Assembly: GCA_022564695.1 (NCBI GenBank)
Contig: JADFKX010000034.1
Span: forward strand, 1-14,719
Direction of reading: 5' to 3'
DNA: 14,719 nt
Origin: Chloroflexota bacterium
GTDB lineage: Bacteria > Chloroflexota > Dehalococcoidia > SM23-28-2 > RBG-16-64-32
Under the pieces are notes generated by a model. The model saw only the letters and a list, made by a program, of their open reading frames with translations. It was not told where the DNA came from and made no database searches. The translations under genes were made by a program, and so were the position numbers. The number at the start of each line of letters is the position of its first letter. Position 1 is the stretch's first letter. This document shows positions 7,052-13,812 of this stretch, one piece after another.

Positions 7052-8139
7052 CAGGACACCGGCCGCTCTTTCTTGGGCTGTGCCTTCTTGGCGGTCTCCC
7101 TGCGGCGGCCGAAACCTCGTACGCGGCGGCCCGGCAGGACGGATCTCGCCGCCAGCTCAATGAACGCCCCCGGCTTGTTCATCGCCTCCAGGATCGCCGA
7201 CCCCTCGAAGCCGCAGTGCATCATGCAGGTGTCACAGCGGGGGTCTTTGCCCAGGCCGTAAGCGTCCCACTGGACGGTGGTCATCAGCTCCTCATAGGTC
7301 TTGGCGTGCCCATCAGCGATGAGGTAGCAGGGCTTGCGCCAGCCGGCCGGCGTGTAGGTGGGCATCGTCCACTGGGTGCAGGTGTAATCGCGCTTTCCCT
7401 GGAGAAAGTCCAGGTACAGGGGGTTGTTATAGAAGCGTATCCCATCCTTGCACCCCTCGAATATGCGGCGGAAGAAGCTCTGCGCCTCCTCTCGCTGCAT
7501 GAAGATGTCGTGGTGCGCTACCTCCTTGTACTGGAACGCCGGCGAAACCATCATCCCCTCGACACCCATATCGTTGAGCATAGCGAACAGCTGGTGGTAC
7601 TCCTCCGGTCGGTTGCCGCTGAACAGCGTGGTGTTCGTGCAGACCCGGTAGCCCCGCGCGCGGGCCTCCTTGATCGCCTTGATCGCCACATCGTACACAC
7701 CTTTTCGCTCCACCGCGATGTCGTGCGTCTCCCTCAACCCATCCAGGTGCACCACCAACGAGAAATAGGGTGACGGCGGGATGACCTTCATCCCCTTCTT
7801 AAACAGCAGCGCGTTGGTGCACAGGTAGACGAACCGCTTCTGTTTGACGATCCCGGCCACGATCTCCCCAATCTGAGGGTGCATCAGCGGCTCTCCGCCG
7901 GCGATGGACACGACAGGTGGGTTGCACTCCTCCACCGCCCGCATGCAGTCCTCTACCGTGAGTTGCTGATCGATGATCGGCTCGTACTCACGAATGCGGC
8001 CGCAGCCGGTGCAGGTAAGGTTGCAGTCCTCCAGCGGCTCCAGGATCATCGTCAAGGGGAAGTACTTGCGGCCCCGTAGACGCTGTTTTAACAGATACCA
8101 TCCAAGCTTCAGAGACAGCCAAAGAGGTTGTCCAGCCAC
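7051..8139 (-). CDS. hpnH: Radical SAM adenosylhopane synthase HpnH
   Basis: A 362-residue radical SAM enzyme that joins a 5'-deoxyadenosyl group to hopene, giving adenosylhopane, the first side-chain step toward C35 hopanoids. The cluster-binding motif is CNLTCTGC (C39, C43, C46; Cx3Cx2C), in the HpnH-like context MILEPLEDCNLTCTGCGRI. The glycine-rich SAM-contact segment SIAGGEPLMHPQIG follows. The C-terminal half contains a Cys-rich stretch (CTQW near the middle, then DPRCDTCMMHCGFEGSA), matching the DUF3463-type extension of HpnH. The start is GTG at 8139, with GGAAGGAG about 5 nt upstream, a strong ribosome site. It lies 19 bp downstream of the polyprenyl synthase gene and overlaps hpnG by one base. 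The lysine- and arginine-rich C-terminal tail (after about 335) looks disordered. Confidence 0.96.
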   Translation of the reverse strand: MAGQPLWLSLKLGWYLLKQRLRGRKYFPLTMILEPLEDCNLTCTGCGRIREYEPIIDQQLTVEDCMRAVEECNPPVVSIAGGEPLMHPQIGEIVAGIVKQKRFVYLCTNALLFKKGMKVIPPSPYFSLVVHLDGLRETHDIAVERKGVYDVAIKAIKEARARGYRVCTNTTLFSGNRPEEYHQLFAMLNDMGVEGMMVSPAFQYKEVAHHDIFMQREEAQSFFRRIFEGCKDGIRFYNNPLYLDFLQGKRDYTCTQWTMPTYTPAGWRKPCYLIADGHAKTYEELMTTVQWDAYGLGKDPRCDTCMMHCGFEGSAILEAMNKPGAFIELAARSVLPGRRVRGFGRRRETAKKAQPKKERPVS

Positions 8140-8158
8140 GATAGCTCCTTCCCAGGGA

Positions 8159-9202
8159 TCAGTAATCCCGCTCCAATATAAAGTCAGCCACCCGCCGCAG
8201 CTCCTCGGCGGGGCGTTTGCTTAGACCAGCATGATCCAACTCCGGCAACGCCCGCTCCCTGTACTCCTCAGCCACCGTGCGACAGTACGCCTGCGCCCCC
8301 ACCGAATCCAGCGCTGAGAGCACCGTGGATACGTCCGAATCGCTCAGGCGCGGCTGCGAGTAGACCCGTCGCAGATCCTCAGCCGTCACGCCTTCCGCCC
8401 GAGCCAGCGCGTACACGACCGGAAGCGACTTCTTGCGATTGCGGATGTCCGCCGCGGGCTCCTTTCCCGTCCGGTTCTCCGCTCCCCACACGCCTAGCAT
8501 GTCATCACGTATCTGGAACGCCACGCCCAGCCAGCGGCCGCAGCGCCCCAGCGCCACCGCCACCGCGAGATCGTCTGCGCCGACCAAGCCGCCCAGCCAC
8601 AGGGCGCAGTCGAACAGGGCGCCGGTCTTCTTCTCGACCATCTCCAGGTAAGCGACCTCGCCCACGTCAAGACGCTCCTCAAAGCTGATGTCCAGGGCCT
8701 GGCCCTCGACGATCTCCAGCGTGCACTCGTCCAGAACGCGGGCAGCCTCCACAACACGCTCCGCCGGGACGCCTTCAGCGCCGAGGTTCAGCACCGCCAG
8801 GCGGCCCAGGGTCAGCAGGGCATCGCCGGCGTTGATCGCCTGGGCCTCACCCCAGACGCTCCACACCGTGGGGCGGTGCCTGCGCTCCGGGTCGCGGTCC
8901 TGGATGTCATCATGCACCAGTGAGAAGTTGTGCACCAGCTCCAACCCGGCGGCGGCGGGAAGAGCCACGCGCCAGTCACCTCCGGCGGCCTCACAGGCCA
9001 GCAGGCAGAGGGTGGGCCGCAACGCCTTGCCTCCCTGAGTGCGCAGAGGGCGTCCGTCTGCGTCCTCCCACCCCAGGTGATAGCGCAGCATACGGTGCAG
9101 CTCCTCCGGATGGCTGCCCGCGGGCAGACCGTGGCTCAGAAGGGCACGCAGCCGCTCATCCAGCGCTCCCCGGTAGCGACCGAAGGCGGGCGGCAGGTCC
9201 AC
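8159..9202 (-). CDS. Polyprenyl diphosphate synthase, probably farnesyl (or geranylgeranyl) diphosphate synthase
   Basis: A 347-residue trans-prenyltransferase that condenses isopentenyl diphosphate with allylic diphosphates in the cytoplasm. Conserved pieces are GGKALRP (57-63), the first Asp-rich motif HDDIQDRD (DDxxD at 98-102), KKTG (191-194), and the second Asp-rich region FQIRDDMLGVWG (229-240) followed by TGKEPAADIRNRKKSLP. The residue five before the first DDxxD is Phe (F93); bulky residues there usually keep products short. With the operon's need for farnesyl diphosphate, C15 is the likeliest product, though C20 cannot be excluded. The start is GTG at 9202 with GGGCGAG upstream inside the end of yjbQ, only 2 bp after that gene. 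It probably gives the hopanoid pathway its own precursor supply. Confidence 0.93.
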   Translation of the reverse strand: MDLPPAFGRYRGALDERLRALLSHGLPAGSHPEELHRMLRYHLGWEDADGRPLRTQGGKALRPTLCLLACEAAGGDWRVALPAAAGLELVHNFSLVHDDIQDRDPERRHRPTVWSVWGEAQAINAGDALLTLGRLAVLNLGAEGVPAERVVEAARVLDECTLEIVEGQALDISFEERLDVGEVAYLEMVEKKTGALFDCALWLGGLVGADDLAVAVALGRCGRWLGVAFQIRDDMLGVWGAENRTGKEPAADIRNRKKSLPVVYALARAEGVTAEDLRRVYSQPRLSDSDVSTVLSALDSVGAQAYCRTVAEEYRERALPELDHAGLSKRPAEELRRVADFILERDY

Positions 9203-9204
9203 CG

Positions 9205-9642
9205 CTACTCGCCCATGAGCTGCACCACCACCTCGCGATCGCGACCGTGATCCAGCTCAATCAGGAAGATCCGCTGCCACTGGCCAACGATCAGCTTGCC
9301 GTCCACCACGGGGACGGCTTCGCTGGCGCCGAGCAGCAGGTGCTGACAGTGGGAGTGCCCGTTGGGAAGCTCGCCGTTGTCTGAGAAAGCGTGGGCGGCC
9401 GCGTTATGCTTGTACTCAGCGCTACAGGGAGCGATCTGCTCCAGCATCCGTTCCATATCCGCCAGGAGCGCAGGCTCGTTCTCGTTAATCCGGATAGCGG
9501 CGGTGGTGTGCATGGAGAAGATGACCGCGAAGCCGTTGGTGACGCCTGAATCACGGGCCGCCTGTTCGATCCGCTCCGTTATGTCGATGAACTGCGGCCC
9601 CTTCTCGGTCCGGATATTAAAGGTCTGCGAGAGGAACTTCAT
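9205..9642 (-). CDS. yjbQ: YjbQ/UPF0047 family protein (secondary thiamine-phosphate synthase fold)
   Basis: A 145-residue protein of the YjbQ (UPF0047) family. Some members show weak thiamine phosphate synthase activity, but the physiological role is unsettled. The family's signature residues are present: FSMHTTAAIRINENEP (His45, Thr46), YKHNAAAHAFSDNGELPNGH, then HSHCQHLLLGASEAVPVVDG and the closing IGQW-like VGQWQRIFLIELDHGR (Asp131). Histidines 45, 79, 96 and 98 are candidates for a metal site. The length equals the family norm. The ATG is preceded by AAGGAGG, at a longish spacing of about 11 nt. It sits in the middle of the hopanoid operon, 2 bp from the polyprenyl synthase gene; no known hopanoid step needs it, so its job here is unknown. 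Confidence 0.93.
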   Translation of the reverse strand: MKFLSQTFNIRTEKGPQFIDITERIEQAARDSGVTNGFAVIFSMHTTAAIRINENEPALLADMERMLEQIAPCSAEYKHNAAAHAFSDNGELPNGHSHCQHLLLGASEAVPVVDGKLIVGQWQRIFLIELDHGRDREVVVQLMGE

Positions 9643-9661
9643 TGCGGGATTTTCCTCCTTA

Positions 9662-9920
9662 TCAGGCGTTCACTAGATTGGAAAGGGGCAATCGTCGTGC
9701 CCTCCGCTCTTTCGCATGGAGCATCTCAGCCAGTTTCTCCAGCCCCGCCACCACATCGTCCAGCGCACCCATAACCTCAGGATGATCCTCTTCGCCGTAG
9801 ATTATCACCCTGAACCGGTCGGCGCATAGGCCCTGAGCGGCCTTCTGCGACTTTCTGATGGTCGATGGCGCGGCGACCGGCAAAGCAGAGCCCCAGCGCC
9901 TTCGCTCTCTCTGTCCTCAT
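9662..9920 (-). pseudogene. ispH: Internally deleted and frameshifted ispH (HMBPP reductase) remnant
   Basis: IspH (LytB) reduces HMBPP to IPP and DMAPP in the MEP pathway. From ATG 9920 the frame reads MRTERAKALGLCFAGRRAID, matching the IspH N-terminus with its first cluster Cys (the usual form is GFCFGVRRAI). It then runs out of frame and stops. In the frame shifted by one, the downstream part reads TIRKSQKAAQGL...FRVIIYGEEDHPEVMG, matching the IspH segment that follows its second Cys (CPxVxKxQ...VIxxGxxxHPEVxG). In between, about 80 residues including the SHG region are missing, and the remaining C-terminal two thirds are replaced by an unrelated-looking helical tail of about 34 residues. 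The ribosome site AGGGGAG is still intact 5 nt before the ATG. It sits between hpnE and yjbQ (gaps of 49 and 19 bp), consistent with a former operon member. A functional ispH must be elsewhere if the MEP pathway is used. Confidence 0.75.
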
Positions 9921-9969
9921 TGCGGCTCCCCTGACGATAATGGATAACAATTTTGCATGACCGCGGTCT

Positions 9970-11343
9970 TTAGGCGGCGGTCACCACCTCCTTTCCGGCG
10001 GCTGCCCGCCCCGCCGCCACCAGCACCTCCCGCGCCGCCATCAGACCGCTGCGTACGGCGCTTTCCATGGTGGCCGGCCAGCCTGTGTCCGTCCAATCCC
10101 CGGCCAGGAACAGATTGCCCACAGGCGTCCGCTGGCTGGGCCGCAGCCGTGAGACGCCCGGATGAGCCGCGAACGTGGCGTCCCGCTGCTTCACCACCAG
10201 CCCCCGCTTGAGCTCCGCCGTTCGCGCCGCCGGGAACAGGGACTTCACCTCTCGAACGAATAGCTCGACGATCTCTTGCGCGGGCATCTCCGCGAACTCT
10301 CGAGCGCCGCTTAGTGAGATATCCAGATACTGGCCGTCCCCGTCCTGCCCCCACAACTTCGACTTGTTGAACACCCACTGTAGAGGTGTGTTCAGGAAGG
10401 CCGCGAACTCCATGTCCGTCACCCGGCGGTCGTACCACAGGTGCACGTTGACGATGGGCGAGGTGTCCATGTGCCCGATCCGCCCGAAGAACGGCTCCTC
10501 TCGCAGCGATTTCGGCAGCAGCCTCAGCAGAGACCGATGATCCAGAGCCATCACGATGAACTGCGCATCCTCATCCGGCCCGCTGATCGCGGCACGTCCG
10601 TCCTCCACCTGCATCCCGGAGATGCTTCGCCCTAACTTCACCTCTCCCCCACGGGACTCGATGTACTCCCGCGCCGCCTCCGCCAGCAATGCCGACAGCC
10701 CAACCCTGGCCCAACCGACGTTGGCGCCGTTCCGGTCGCGCAGGAATCCTTCCTGGAATATCATCAGCGCCAGGTCAGCGCTGACCGTAGTGACGTCTCC
10801 GTTCAGCGTCGGCAGCACGATCAGGTTCCAGAAGCTGCGGATGGCGTTCTCCGTCTGACCGTGGGCGCGGAGCCAATGGGCGAAGGTGACGCCGTCCAGG
10901 CCGCGGCGGGCCGCCCGGTCCAGGGAGCGTATCCGCGTCATGGCGTAAGCCGCACGCACCTTCTCCGCCGGCGAGAGCGAGCGGAACCGCAACAGCGATG
11001 GGAGGAGATGCAGCGGCGGCGGCAGCGCCGCGCTCTGCAGCACGCTCTCTCCCCACACCTTATCGATTACCCGCACTCGCATCCGCTTCTGAAGGTAGGC
11101 GTTCCGCCACACACCCAGCCGCTTCAGGAGCCCGATGTATTCCGTGCAGCAGCCCATGAACACGTGCTGGCCGTTGTCCACTTCCACGCCGGACCGCTTA
11201 TCGACGTAGGAGTAGGTGCGTCCGCCCAGGAAGGGCCGCTTCTCCACCAGCGTCACCTTGAGCCCAGCGTCGACCAGTTCGCAGGCGGCGGTGATGCCGG
11301 CCAGGCCGGCGCCGGCCACGATAACGGACGGCCTCTCGCTCAC
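9970..11343 (-). CDS. hpnE: Squalene-forming FAD-dependent oxidoreductase HpnE
   Basis: A 457-residue flavoprotein of the amine oxidase/phytoene desaturase superfamily. HpnE reduces hydroxysqualene to squalene in the three-enzyme bacterial squalene route. The N-terminus carries the dinucleotide-binding loop VIVAGAGLAGITAACEL (GxGxxG at 11-16), followed by LKVTLVEKRPFLGGRT, the usual second glycine-rich contact. Near the C-terminus, LFLAGDWTDTGWPATMESAV is the conserved FAD-binding closing motif. The middle includes substrate-domain segments such as SFWNLIVLPTLNGD, characteristic of HpnE rather than carotenoid desaturases. The start is GTG at 11343, overlapping the hpnD stop by 4 nt (GTGA), so translation is probably coupled. 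Assignment is strong because hpnC and hpnD are directly upstream in the same operon. Confidence 0.95.
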   Translation of the reverse strand: MSERPSVIVAGAGLAGITAACELVDAGLKVTLVEKRPFLGGRTYSYVDKRSGVEVDNGQHVFMGCCTEYIGLLKRLGVWRNAYLQKRMRVRVIDKVWGESVLQSAALPPPLHLLPSLLRFRSLSPAEKVRAAYAMTRIRSLDRAARRGLDGVTFAHWLRAHGQTENAIRSFWNLIVLPTLNGDVTTVSADLALMIFQEGFLRDRNGANVGWARVGLSALLAEAAREYIESRGGEVKLGRSISGMQVEDGRAAISGPDEDAQFIVMALDHRSLLRLLPKSLREEPFFGRIGHMDTSPIVNVHLWYDRRVTDMEFAAFLNTPLQWVFNKSKLWGQDGDGQYLDISLSGAREFAEMPAQEIVELFVREVKSLFPAARTAELKRGLVVKQRDATFAAHPGVSRLRPSQRTPVGNLFLAGDWTDTGWPATMESAVRSGLMAAREVLVAAGRAAAGKEVVTAA

Positions 11344-12200
11344 AGCACTAGGCTCCTCACCAGCTCTCGGCCGGCCAGCGCCAGCTTCTGGCCCGCGCTC
11401 AGGCTCAGCCGCCGCCTCAGCACCGTCTCCGGCGCCCGCTCGATGTCGTCCAGGATCGTGCTATAGATACCCGCCATGACCCCCACGCACGCCCTGGCCC
11501 GCCGCGGCAGGTAGGGAAGCAGCCGCCGCCCGCTCTCGTAGTACTCCCGCGCCCTCTTCACCTGAAACGACATTAGCCGGCGGAAGCTGTCAGTTGCTGC
11601 GCCCGCCCGCAGGTCGTCCTCCGTATAGCCGAAGCGGGCCAGTTCGTCCTGGGGCAGGTAGATGCGGTCCCGCTGCGAGTCCTCCTGGACATCGCGCAGT
11701 ATGTTGGTGAGCTGGAGGGCGATGCCCAGGTCCGCCGCACGCTCGCGCGCCTGCCCATCGCCGCGATAGCCGAAGACCTCGATGGAGATCAGCCCCACGA
11801 CGGAGGCCACCATGTAGCAGTAGCGCTTCAGCTCCTCGAAGCTAGCGTATCGCCGCACCGTCAGGTCCGTCTCCACTCCCTCGATGAGCCGGTAGAAGTA
11901 TTCATGCGGGATGCGGTAACGGTCGATGGCGTCCCCGAGAGCGAGGAGAACCGGACCCCGGGGACGCCCCTCCAGACACCGGTCCAACGACTCGCGGTAG
12001 GCGGCGAGCCTGAGCGACGCCTCCTGAGGCGGCAGGCCGGCGTCCACGATGTCGTCGCACTCACGGGCGAAGGCGTAGGCTGCGTATATGGCGCGTCGCT
12101 GCTGGGCCGGCAGCAGCATGAAACCGTAGTAGAAATTCTTCGCCTCCCGCTTGGTGAGAGCCTGACAGTGGTCGTAGGCGAAGGTCAGCTCGTCCTTCAC
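11340..12200 (-). CDS. hpnD: Presqualene diphosphate synthase HpnD
   Basis: A 286-residue squalene/phytoene synthase-family enzyme, assigned as HpnD, which joins two farnesyl diphosphates head to head to give presqualene diphosphate. The two Asp-rich Mg-binding motifs are ARECDDIVDAG (DDIVD at 49-53) and LRDVQEDSQRDRIYLP (DVQED at 170-174). KREAKNFYYGFMLLP at 17-31 is the typical N-terminal signature, where the Phe-Tyr pair distinguishes this group from HpnC. It starts at GTG 12200, overlapping the hpnC stop by 4 nt, and is itself overlapped by hpnE by 4 nt. Phytoene synthase activity is the main alternative from sequence alone, but the HpnC/HpnE neighbours and the shc gene point to squalene. 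It acts at the inner face of the membrane. Confidence 0.94.
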   Translation of the reverse strand: MKDELTFAYDHCQALTKREAKNFYYGFMLLPAQQRRAIYAAYAFARECDDIVDAGLPPQEASLRLAAYRESLDRCLEGRPRGPVLLALGDAIDRYRIPHEYFYRLIEGVETDLTVRRYASFEELKRYCYMVASVVGLISIEVFGYRGDGQARERAADLGIALQLTNILRDVQEDSQRDRIYLPQDELARFGYTEDDLRAGAATDSFRRLMSFQVKRAREYYESGRRLLPYLPRRARACVGVMAGIYSTILDDIERAPETVLRRRLSLSAGQKLALAGRELVRSLVL

Positions 12201-13084
12201 CTCGTCTCCCTCACGGATATCGGGAGGGGCAGGAGCCCCCGCAGCACCAGCAACGACTTCCGCGCCGGCGACAGCTTCGGACGCCTGCTCAGCACGTCGT
12301 ACCCGATGTCCTCGATGGCGTCGAGCACCGCCAGCCCTCCCAGGCTGAACAGCCGCAGGTCAAGCCTGAGGCGGCCGCGCACCCGGGGTATCAGCTCCAG
12401 ACCGCTACGGAACAGCTCGCGCGTCCTCCGGACCTGGAACGCCATCAAGTCGCGGAACCGTCCATCGAAGCGGGCCGCCAGCAGGTCATCTTCGCTGTAG
12501 TGGAAGCGTTCCATCTCATCCAGAGGGATGTAGATGCGGCCCTTGGCCTGATCGCGGCGCACGTCCTGCCAGAAGTTCGTAAGCTGAAGCGCCGTGCAGG
12601 TGACGTCCGAAAGCCGTTGCCGCTCTTCGTCTCGATACCCGAACAGGTACAGCACCAGGTGGCCCACCGGATTGGCGGAGTTCCGGCAATAGGCCTGCAG
12701 GTCGGTGAACGTCCGGTAGCGGTTGACCCGCTGATCCATCCGGTTGGCCTCGATCAGCCGCAAGAACGGCTCCGGTGGGATATCGAAGCGGCGGATCGTC
12801 TCTTGAAGGGCGACGAAAGCCGGCTGCTGCGCGTCGCCATCAAAGCAGCGCCGCAGCTCCGCCTCCCTGTCGTCCAGGAGCGCCAGCCGGTCGCCCTCGG
12901 CCTCGTCCCCCAGGTCATCCACACCGCGGCAATAGGCGTACACGGCGTGGACGTGGGGGCGCAGGGCACGTGGAAGCAGCCACGAGGCTACTGTGAAGTT
13001 CTCGTAGTGGCTCGTTGCGAGGCGTTGGCAGTAAGCGTACGCCTGCGCCAACGAGTAAGCCTTCGCCGGCCCCTCAGCTATCAC
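12197..13084 (-). CDS. hpnC: Hydroxysqualene synthase HpnC
   Basis: A 295-residue squalene/phytoene synthase-family protein, first in the hopanoid operon. HpnC converts presqualene diphosphate to hydroxysqualene. Asp-rich motifs are YCRGVDDLGDEAEGD (DDLGD at 56-60) and FWQDVRRDQAKGRIYIP (DVRRD at 174-178). The N-terminal LATSHYENFTVASWLLP (22-38) is the HpnC-type version of the family signature, with His-Tyr-Glu-Asn-Phe where HpnD has Lys-Asn-Phe-Tyr-Tyr. The GTG start at 13084 is fixed by an in-frame TAG a few codons upstream and by GAGGGAG about 4 nt before it. HpnC and HpnD are paralogues; the tandem arrangement with 4-nt overlap is typical of hopanoid gene clusters. The long 5' leader contains a hairpin right before the ribosome site. 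Confidence 0.94.
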   Translation of the reverse strand: MIAEGPAKAYSLAQAYAYCQRLATSHYENFTVASWLLPRALRPHVHAVYAYCRGVDDLGDEAEGDRLALLDDREAELRRCFDGDAQQPAFVALQETIRRFDIPPEPFLRLIEANRMDQRVNRYRTFTDLQAYCRNSANPVGHLVLYLFGYRDEERQRLSDVTCTALQLTNFWQDVRRDQAKGRIYIPLDEMERFHYSEDDLLAARFDGRFRDLMAFQVRRTRELFRSGLELIPRVRGRLRLDLRLFSLGGLAVLDAIEDIGYDVLSRRPKLSPARKSLLVLRGLLPLPISVRETR

Positions 13085-13322
13085 GGGTCTCCCTCGCTAC
13101 TAGGGGTACGAGCGCACGTACCTCCTCTGGCTACCCTACAGGTGGCTGCGTTGCGAGCCGCTCCGGCCGTGCGAGGAAGATGATGCTGGCTATGTGGGTG
13201 GGATGATGAAAATAGATAATGCCCGCGTGAAAGCCGTGATCCGCCAGCCTCTTCGACGCCTGCGGCCCAAGATTCGTAGTCGTCCCGCTATACTCAGACC
13301 TCCTACACGCCTGCTAGCACAA
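13085..13322 (-). other. Long untranslated leader of the hopanoid operon
   Basis: If the promoter at 13323-13350 is used, hpnC carries a leader of about 230 nt. No known riboswitch or complete gene is recognised in it. On the minus strand it contains a 61-codon open frame (13313 down to 13131) without ATG, GTG or TTG. Near its 3' end is an AGAGGAGG ribosome-like site followed by a GTG and four more codons (MRSYP) and a stop. That site lies in the arm of a hairpin. Confidence 0.4.
13102..13126 (-). promoter_or_regulatory. Hairpin enclosing a Shine-Dalgarno-like sequence ahead of hpnC
   Basis: On the minus strand GGTACG (13122-13117) pairs with CGTACC (13110-13105) around a 6-nt loop, extended by AGG/CCT below a one-base bulge. 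The 5' arm holds AGGAGG, whose own GTG opens a five-codon frame ending in two TAG codons. The hairpin ends about 12 nt before the true hpnC ribosome site, so it could tune translation or transcript stability. Confidence 0.4.
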
Positions 13323-13350
13323 ATTCTAGACGCCGACACGGACAGGTCAA
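13323..13350 (-). promoter_or_regulatory. Sigma-70-type promoter for the hopanoid operon
   Basis: On the minus strand TTGACC (13350-13345) and TAGAAT (13328-13323) are separated by 16 nt, close to the sigma-70 consensus. It is the best promoter-like match upstream of hpnC and lies back to back with the -10 box of the divergent zinc-finger gene. A closer promoter within the leader cannot be excluded. Confidence 0.55.
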
Positions 13351-13389
13351 TAGAATTGCATTGCTAGAACAATGTCGCCCGCAAAGGCG

Positions 13390-13395
13390 TATAAT
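13390..13395 (+). promoter_or_regulatory. Perfect -10 box for the zinc-finger-like gene
   Basis: TATAAT at 13390-13395 is a consensus -10. No good -35 was found at 16-18 nt upstream. Transcription would begin near 13402, about 12 nt before ATG 13414. This rules out the earlier in-frame ATG at 13372 and makes the leader very short. Confidence 0.5.
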
Positions 13396-13413
13396 GTGTC
13401 TAGCTGGAGGCCC

Positions 13414-13812
13414 ATGTTGAGTGAGCGGGAAGAGCAGATAGAGGCGGACCTGAGCACTCAGGTCGCTCCGGCGCTACATATCCCGGATGCCGTGCGCATG
13501 GGCGTGATCGCCAGTTCCGAAGAACACGAGCTCTGGCTTCAGGGACACCTAATGGGCTGCGAGGGTTGCCGCGCTCCCCTCATCGCCCTGCTCTTGAAAC
13601 GTACGGCGATTAGCGTGGGCCGGCCGCCGGAGATACCTTGCGCCAAGACCCGCAACGTCATGTTCCGTTATCTGGAAGGCGGCCCCGATCCGGACGACGC
13701 CACCTTCGTCCACATCTCCTCCTGCGATCTATGCGACGATCTGTTCTTCGAGCCCGCCCAGGCCGTGGTCCTCAAGGAGTACGAGCCTGAACATGTGGGC
13801 GAGATTGACTAG
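13414..13812 (+). CDS. Small protein with two zf-HC2-like zinc-binding modules, function unknown
   Basis: A 132-residue soluble protein that I cannot name. It carries two copies of the H-x3-C-x2-C motif found in zf-HC2/ZAS anti-sigma zinc modules: GHLMGCEGCR in the first half and VHISSCDLCDD in the second. The second copy also has an upstream Cys (IPCAKTRN) and a YLEGG segment before the His, matching the zf-HC2 layout (C...YLxG...HxxxCxxC). The first copy has a less obvious upstream part. There is no hydrophobic segment, so it is not a membrane-tethered anti-sigma factor, and no sigma-factor gene is next to it. The ATG at 13414 follows GGAGG (a close spacing of 3 nt; TTG 13417 is an alternative start). 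It is transcribed divergently from the hopanoid operon. A regulatory or zinc-binding role is inference only. Confidence 0.75.
   Translation: MLSEREEQIEADLSTQVAPALHIPDAVRMGVIASSEEHELWLQGHLMGCEGCRAPLIALLLKRTAISVGRPPEIPCAKTRNVMFRYLEGGPDPDDATFVHISSCDLCDDLFFEPAQAVVLKEYEPEHVGEID

Noticed and set aside
6976..7773. A 265-codon plus-strand open frame opposite hpnH
   Set aside because: It is antisense to a clear radical SAM enzyme with an intact cluster motif and shows no domain of its own.
9942..9952. Eleven bases identical to half of the lac operator (GGATAACAATT)
   Set aside because: Only one half-site is present, there is no LacI-type regulator nearby, and a match of this length can occur by chance.
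9958..9983. Inverted repeat TGACCGC/GCGGTCA around the hpnE stop codon
   Set aside because: Part of it is hpnE coding sequence, there is no T-run, and the operon continues downstream, so it is not supported as a terminator or operator.
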